A stretch of DNA of 64,000 nt from Poronia punctata (lineage: Eukaryota > Ascomycota > Sordariomycetes > Xylariales > Xylariaceae). This document shows positions 59,440 through 64,000 of this stretch, piece by piece. Every line of letters starts with the position of its first letter. Within the stretch, counting starts at the first letter, position 1. Location: assembly GCA_022579005.1 (NCBI GenBank), contig MU401466.1, positions 62,001 through 126,000 on the forward strand, given 5' to 3'. Below the pieces are notes generated by a model. It searched no databases and was not told where the DNA came from. It saw only the letters and a program-made list of their open reading frames with translations. Position numbers and translations under genes: made by a program.

Positions 59440-60735
59440 ATGCTTTCAACAACAGTCTTATTCGGAGCCGTGATCGGTCTTGTCACAGCTACAGCTACCA
59501 CCGTCACAACTGTCCGGACCACAACATTGAGTACCTGCACATATAACTCCGGGTCCGGTGGTTCGCCGCCCACACCCATTCCTACTCATAATGTGAGGAC
59601 GTCGATTACATCATGGGTAACTAGTATGTGTTTTCGGCCCCTTTTTCACATCCCATCAAAGACCCATCACTTCATAGAAAAGGGGGCGGGGGGAAAGGGA
59701 AACTAACGACATCTTAAAAATCAAAAAAAAAAAGACGAAGCAATAACCGTCCCGAGCACCGTCACCGTAACAGTAACAGCCCCCACAACCATAACAGTCA
59801 CAGACCACACAGCAATAGAATACACAGCCGTCGACGAGACCATAACCGTGCCGACGACTACTCGGTATTTCGGAACCCAAAAGACCGTCGCGACAGCCAC
59901 ATTTGCTGCCACCGTGTGTTCGGGAGGCGTCAAACCCGTTACCGTGACAGAATGTAAGTATTTATTTATTTACTTACTTACTTACTTCCCCTTTTTCTTT
60001 CCTTCCTTCTTTCTTTCTTTCTTTTTCCTTTTCAAAACTAAACAACCCCAACTGATTCCACCTTCAGACACGGGAACATACACCCCTCTCCCCGGGCAAC
60101 CCACGACCCCGCCAACAATCTACCCCACCGCAGCATTCTGCACAACCTCGTACATCCGCACAAACATCCTCTCACCAACCACCACTCTTTCCGACGACAC
60201 CACCACCGTAACAAAAACCCTAACCCGCTCCACCACCGTGACATCCCCCACGACGACCAGCACCAGCACCCTCGTCTTCGGAACCCAATACACTTACCTC
60301 GCAACCGTCACGGCGACATATACATCCTACACGCCCCTCGCCACCACCGAGACGAGCACGATCCCCTGTGTAGCTTCGGAAACCGTGACCCGCACCTTGG
60401 CAGCCGAATGCGCCCCTACCAACATCGTCGGCTCCATCGACGGTTCCGGTCTGCAGTCGGGCCAGTACGCCGATCGCACATCCGTCGTGTACACGGGGAA
60501 CTTGCCCTGGTCTGTTGACGCGAGCGAGTGTTGTCAGGCTTGTGTCGATAGTCCCGGATGTGGCGCTTCCATCGGTGGCGGGGGCGCTTGTGGTTTGCAT
60601 TATACGGCGAGTGAAGATGGGGATAGCCCTGTTTGTGATATCAGAATCTTCACTTTTACGAGTAGTGAGGATGTTGCTCCTGGACAGGGACTGTTGATTC
60701 AGAAAGGGTGTGGATGGGTTGAGCATCAGGGGTAG
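59440..60735 (+). CDS. Secreted Thr-rich protein with Cys-rich (PAN/apple-like) C-terminus
   Basis: Three exons: 59440-59623, 59735-59953 and 60068-60735, 356 aa. Signal peptide at about 1-19 (MLSTTVLFGAVIGLVTATA). Most of the mature chain is Thr/Val/Ser/Pro-rich (VTVTVTAPTTITVT), likely heavily O-mannosylated. The last ~100 residues hold a Cys-rich unit, ECCQACVDSPGCGAS...ACGLHY...CDIRIFTF...LIQKGCGWV, like PAN/apple-type modules in fungal secreted proteins. No GPI signal is evident because the chain ends soon after GCGWVEHQG. The second exon could start at 59735 or six bases later; both keep the frame. Probably a wall or extracellular protein; function unknown. Confidence 0.8.
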
Positions 60736-61176
60736 TCGAAGTGGAAGGGAAGGGAAGTGGAAGGGAAGGGAAGGGAAGGGAAGGGAAGGGAAGGGAGATG
60801 AGATGAGATGAGATGAGATGAGGATTGCGCGTTCTATCATTGCCTGTTAAAAACACGAGCAAAACTCGTCTTGCCCTACTACAGTGAGATTGACAATGTA
60901 TTCTATTTCGGTTAACCAATGTCTTAAATCGACTGCGCGTATATATTCCAAATACCGCTAGTTCCCGGGGTATCAGAAAAAGGCGGTTCAAAAATCCACC
61001 TTGTAGAGGAGCGCCTCGACTCCTGACCAAGATTTTTAACGCCAGCCAGATGCTCATAACCGTGCGCATGCCGACATTTTCATGGCAGAGAGATATGAAA
61101 GTAGTACCACCCGAGGCCGAGGTGCGTAATTCAACGCCGAGACCGGGCATGATAGTGCCTGTTAAGGAACGGTTTA
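60736..61176. repeat. GGGAA and GATGA pentanucleotide arrays between convergent genes
   Basis: Starting right after the TAG at 60735, GGGAA-type units run from about 60746 to 60795 and change to about five GATGA units (60797-60822). The remaining 350 bp to the NAD kinase stop contain no gene. Both neighbours end here (tail to tail). Confidence 0.8.
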
Positions 61177-62604
61177 TCAAGCCTCGCCAAACGGATAGTT
61201 GAACTTGAGAAGGCCGTTGAGTCCGCCAACCCAACCGTCATCATCCTCGCCTCCACCTGCGCCTTCGCGGCGACCGGTCGCGGGGGATCGTATGACACAC
61301 GGTACACCACCTGCCCAGCTACCATCTGCCGTGCGTCCGACAAATTCGCCCTCAACCCGGATTTCCATGCCAATGGTTACGCCCGTCTTGCGTTTCCCGT
61401 CGATGCTCACCTCGAGTTCCCTACCCCGGTTCTTCTCGCTCACCTTTAGCACAACCTTGGAGTTTAGCGGCAGGCCCAACGGCCGGAAGCTCAGACTCCG
61501 GGCGCATATCGGAGTAATGAGAAGCATTTTCACAAGCGGATGGATGATGCTACCTCCAGCCGATAACGAGTATGCTGTGGATCCTGTTGGCGTGCTGGCC
61601 AATATTCCGTCTGCGACGGCTTCGGTCAGGAAGCGATTGTTGACGTACACGTCGATGATGGCGAGATGTGGGTTGGGCCCGCGATGGATGACTAATTCGT
61701 TAATGGCATGAAATGCCTGTTGGATAGGATCACCACGCTTGGCCGGAGCCCTGAGAGCTGGCGGGGTGGGCGGCAGGACTTGTTGGGCCTCGGAAGTCGA
61801 AGTAGGCACCAACCGAGAATTGATATTCACGCCGTTGGCATCATAAACGCCTACTTTGAGCCGATGTCTGAGAAGAACTTTGCTAGACCGGGTGACTCCC
61901 ATCGACTTACCGCGGACATGACCCCAAGCACCATCGAGCTGACCTTCCTCGTCGGGCGGACTATTGATCGCGGCTTGAGTATGTGGGTCTTGCAGATCGG
62001 TCACCGCAACTCGGCTACCGCTCATGTACACCTGACGCCAAGCTCGCTTATACTCGTCAAACTTCCATTCGCCCAGGAATCCCAGGGAGCCCATGCTGAA
62101 AGACAATATCGGTGGCACGGACGATCGAAGGCTGAAGAGACTAGCGGCGCGTAGAATCGTGCCATCGCCACCCAATGTTGCAACGAGGTCTACTTTGTCC
62201 GGTAGCGCCGACGGTTCAGCCGTGTATATCGGGAAAGGAAGAGCTTCCTGCATCTGGTGGGCGATGCGACGCTCGAACACTAGGTTGACATCGGGGTAGT
62301 CGCTGTGCAGATGCTTCGCAAAAGAGATGGCGGAAGCAGTAACCTGCGGTGCGTATAGCTTAGGAATAATCAAGATGTTTCTTGGAGGCTCGGGCCATTG
62401 TAGCGATAATAGCGACGATGTCGGGCTATCTTTGTACTTGGGTAGGACTCGAGGAGGGAGGGTCGAGACGTCGAGAATCTCCCCAAGATGGGTGGTAGCC
62501 GAGAATTGGCGAGCTAGGGCGGAAGGTGCAACTAAACGCGGTCTTACACGAGGTAGCTGACAGACGCTGCCATAGGCATTCAGGTGAGCCGGTCTTCGTA
62601 GCAT
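61177..62604 (-). CDS. pos5: NAD(H) kinase, mitochondrial Pos5 type
   Basis: Phosphorylates NAD+ or NADH with ATP to make NADP(H). Single exon, 475 aa. The first ~40 residues are rich in Arg, Leu and Ala and lack acidic residues (MLRRPAHLNAYGS...RPRLVAPSALARQFS), typical of a mitochondrial presequence. Core motifs are clear: LVATLGGDGTILRAASLF (GGDGT at 145-149), SMGSLGFLGEWKF, a NELVIHRGPNPHL strand, DGILASTPTGSTAYSLSAGGSIIHP, and ITPICARSLSFRPLGLP. The C-terminal half ends in a short low-complexity Gly/Glu loop and LLKFNYPFGEA. The ATG at 62604 gives the presequence. Assignment to NAD kinase is firm; the choice of Pos5 over cytosolic forms rests on the presequence and the gap-free short N-terminus. 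Confidence 0.93.
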   Translation of the reverse strand: MLRRPAHLNAYGSVCQLPRVRPRLVAPSALARQFSATTHLGEILDVSTLPPRVLPKYKDSPTSSLLSLQWPEPPRNILIIPKLYAPQVTASAISFAKHLHSDYPDVNLVFERRIAHQMQEALPFPIYTAEPSALPDKVDLVATLGGDGTILRAASLFSLRSSVPPILSFSMGSLGFLGEWKFDEYKRAWRQVYMSGSRVAVTDLQDPHTQAAINSPPDEEGQLDGAWGHVRGKSMGVTRSSKVLLRHRLKVGVYDANGVNINSRLVPTSTSEAQQVLPPTPPALRAPAKRGDPIQQAFHAINELVIHRGPNPHLAIIDVYVNNRFLTEAVADGILASTPTGSTAYSLSAGGSIIHPLVKMLLITPICARSLSFRPLGLPLNSKVVLKVSEKNRGRELEVSIDGKRKTGVTIGMEIRVEGEFVGRTADGSWAGGVPCVIRSPATGRREGAGGGEDDDGWVGGLNGLLKFNYPFGEA

Positions 62605-63587
62605 GTTTCGAACGTTGTATCCTCTTTTGGAGGTGATGATTGACAGGATTTGGTATTAGTATATGTTGGAATGGCGAAGAATTAAGAAAATATTTATGAA
62701 ATGGCATTCCCTGGCAAGTTTTCACCCTGAATAAACACCACAGCTGTAAGCCGCCGGAGGAAGTGTGAACAAGAAGGAAACAGATGCAAGTTGAAACTTT
62801 AACCCATATTACGGTCTGTACTCGTAGGTTCAACGCCTATTTGTCCTTACAATAGATATTTCTCCTTCGGCGCAGCTTTACGACCGTCTAGGGCAGACCG
62901 AAGCTGCGTTTTGAGAGAATCGAGGCTGGTACGCCACGAGGACTTGTATCAATTGTGTTGTGGTGCTGTAGTTAAGTCGAGGTTTTAGAACGATTCGCAG
63001 TTGAACTCGGCAATCTTGCCCAGCGTGCCCAGCTGCAAAAGCAGAAGCGTTGCAATGCCCCACTTGGCCCACCTACGAGTACCTACCTCCTACTCCACCC
63101 CCAACTTCTGCGTTCTGACACATGAAATGCCCAGACCCCAGCTGTCAGCAAACGACTAACCTAGAGTCTTGCGGCTTCTGCCGGGATTGACCATTCCTTT
63201 CTCGGATTGATAGATGGAGCGTCAATCCCCCGGTGTTCTGGACCGGTAACACGGCAGACGCGTTACAACTTGCAAGGGTCCGATGCCGTAACCCAGATGC
63301 TACAATATTTACAATATCGATTCAGAGACATTTCATTACCCGTGTGACGTTGTATATACATCAAGAGGAATTAACACGTGAAGACGAGAAACTGAAATTT
63401 CGAAATCAAACACCCAGCACATTGTTCGCAAGGTTTGGTTCAGGTTACACTGCTTGTAGAGATACATTATTCATAGCTCATAATATCGTACATGGTCGGC
63501 TTTCACACTTTTTCTAACTAGCCAGTACCACGGCCTTTAGGCCTCACGAGCATAACTTGTTTATAAGCTATATGAAGAAACATAGTA
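62605..63587. other. Intergenic region, NAD kinase promoter
   Basis: About 980 bp with no supported gene. It contains a C-rich TACCTACCTCC stretch near 63078-63100. Confidence 0.5.
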
Positions 63588-63663
63588 CTATGGACATGTG
63601 TCAGATTTATAGCCAAGAATGCATTGTGCGAGGAGACGCAGGGGATGGGCTTTTTTTTTACTT

Positions 63664-64000
63664 ACAGTAATGACAGAGTCGTCCGCTCCGGGGTCGTCGT
63701 GGTGTGGGACATACACGTATAGAATTAACGCATGGTCGTCCGCAAAACAGGCAATGACACGGCCTTCTAGTCGCCCGATGCTAAGCACCTTGCTCCAATC
63801 TTTGCCGTCGACACGTACAGTGGCCCACTTGTTCGGCCCTGCATTTCTAAAGCGAGTGCTTGGGTGATCCTCGATCGCGCACGTCAGCTGCCCCGGGTCG
63901 AGTTCCGGGTTCTCCAGTCCATCCCACTTGGATTCTACATCTAGGGTGTCGGTGTCCAGACGTAGTCGCAGATGGCCGTGCATGTTGGCGCTAAGCTCGA
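63664..64000 (-). CDS. Partial gene, unidentified protein (cut by window edge)
   Basis: The minus-strand frame is open to the window edge. It contains an in-frame ATG at 63983 ([20 protein letters not shown]) that may be internal. The frame reads through [47 protein letters not shown] and reaches a strong donor, ATTACT|GTAAGT, so the exon probably ends at about 63666 and continues in DNA whose next exon I could not place. Beta-strand-like, no motif recognised. Confidence 0.45.

Overview
The window is chromosomal DNA of a filamentous ascomycete (Pezizomycotina, most likely Sordariomycetes). The evidence is split genes with short 46-220 nt GT..AG introns, CTRAC-like branch points, intergenic regions of 0.4-3.5 kb, and typical fungal orthologues: SCAP, Snf4, RhoGAP, a UncB-type kinesin-3, a Pos5-type NAD kinase and Cip1. 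Intergenic DNA is littered with a TAGGTACCTA / ACCTACCT word. Exon junctions below were worked out by eye from splice signals, reading-frame phase and protein continuity; no transcript data were available.

Layout. 1.9-5.4 kb (-): SCAP-like sterol sensor. 8.9-10.1 kb (+): JMJD7-type JmjC hydroxylase with a GC-AG intron. 10.4-12.6 kb (-): short kinesin-3. 13.6-17.6 kb (-): large RhoGAP protein. 18.2-20.0 kb (-): Snf4/AMPK gamma. 21.1-41.0 kb: an unusual cluster of four genes of unknown function. These are a 1367-aa protein (-), a divergently transcribed 327-aa propeller-like protein (+), an intronless 1125-aa protein (+), and a 2292-aa protein fusing a ComEC-like metallo-beta-lactamase domain to a DUF6603 region (+). 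42.5-43.3 kb: secreted Cip1-like protein, preceded by a low-quality poly-G/N assembly gap. 44.0-44.5 kb (-): small conserved hydrophilic protein. 47.3-48.1 kb: a 776-bp non-autonomous hAT-like transposon with perfect 12-bp inverted ends and an 8-bp target duplication. 49.6-51.1 kb (+): conserved fungal protein with KEN and D-box-like motifs. 52.7-54.4 kb (+): thymidylate kinase with a long disordered N-terminal extension. 56.4-57.6 kb (+): 3CxxC zinc-finger protein with a possible alternative tail exon. 59.4-60.7 kb (+): secreted Thr-rich protein with a Cys-rich C-terminus. 61.2-62.6 kb (-): mitochondrial-type NAD kinase. 63.6-64.0 kb (-): a gene cut by the window edge.

Most of the window is ordinary housekeeping and regulatory gene content. 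The candidate undescribed system is the 20-kb block 21.1-41.0 kb. Its three giant proteins have no enzyme signature apart from an apparently intact MBL metal site, and they sit next to a small lectin-like propeller. The arrangement suggests proteins that work together; the biochemical role is unknown.
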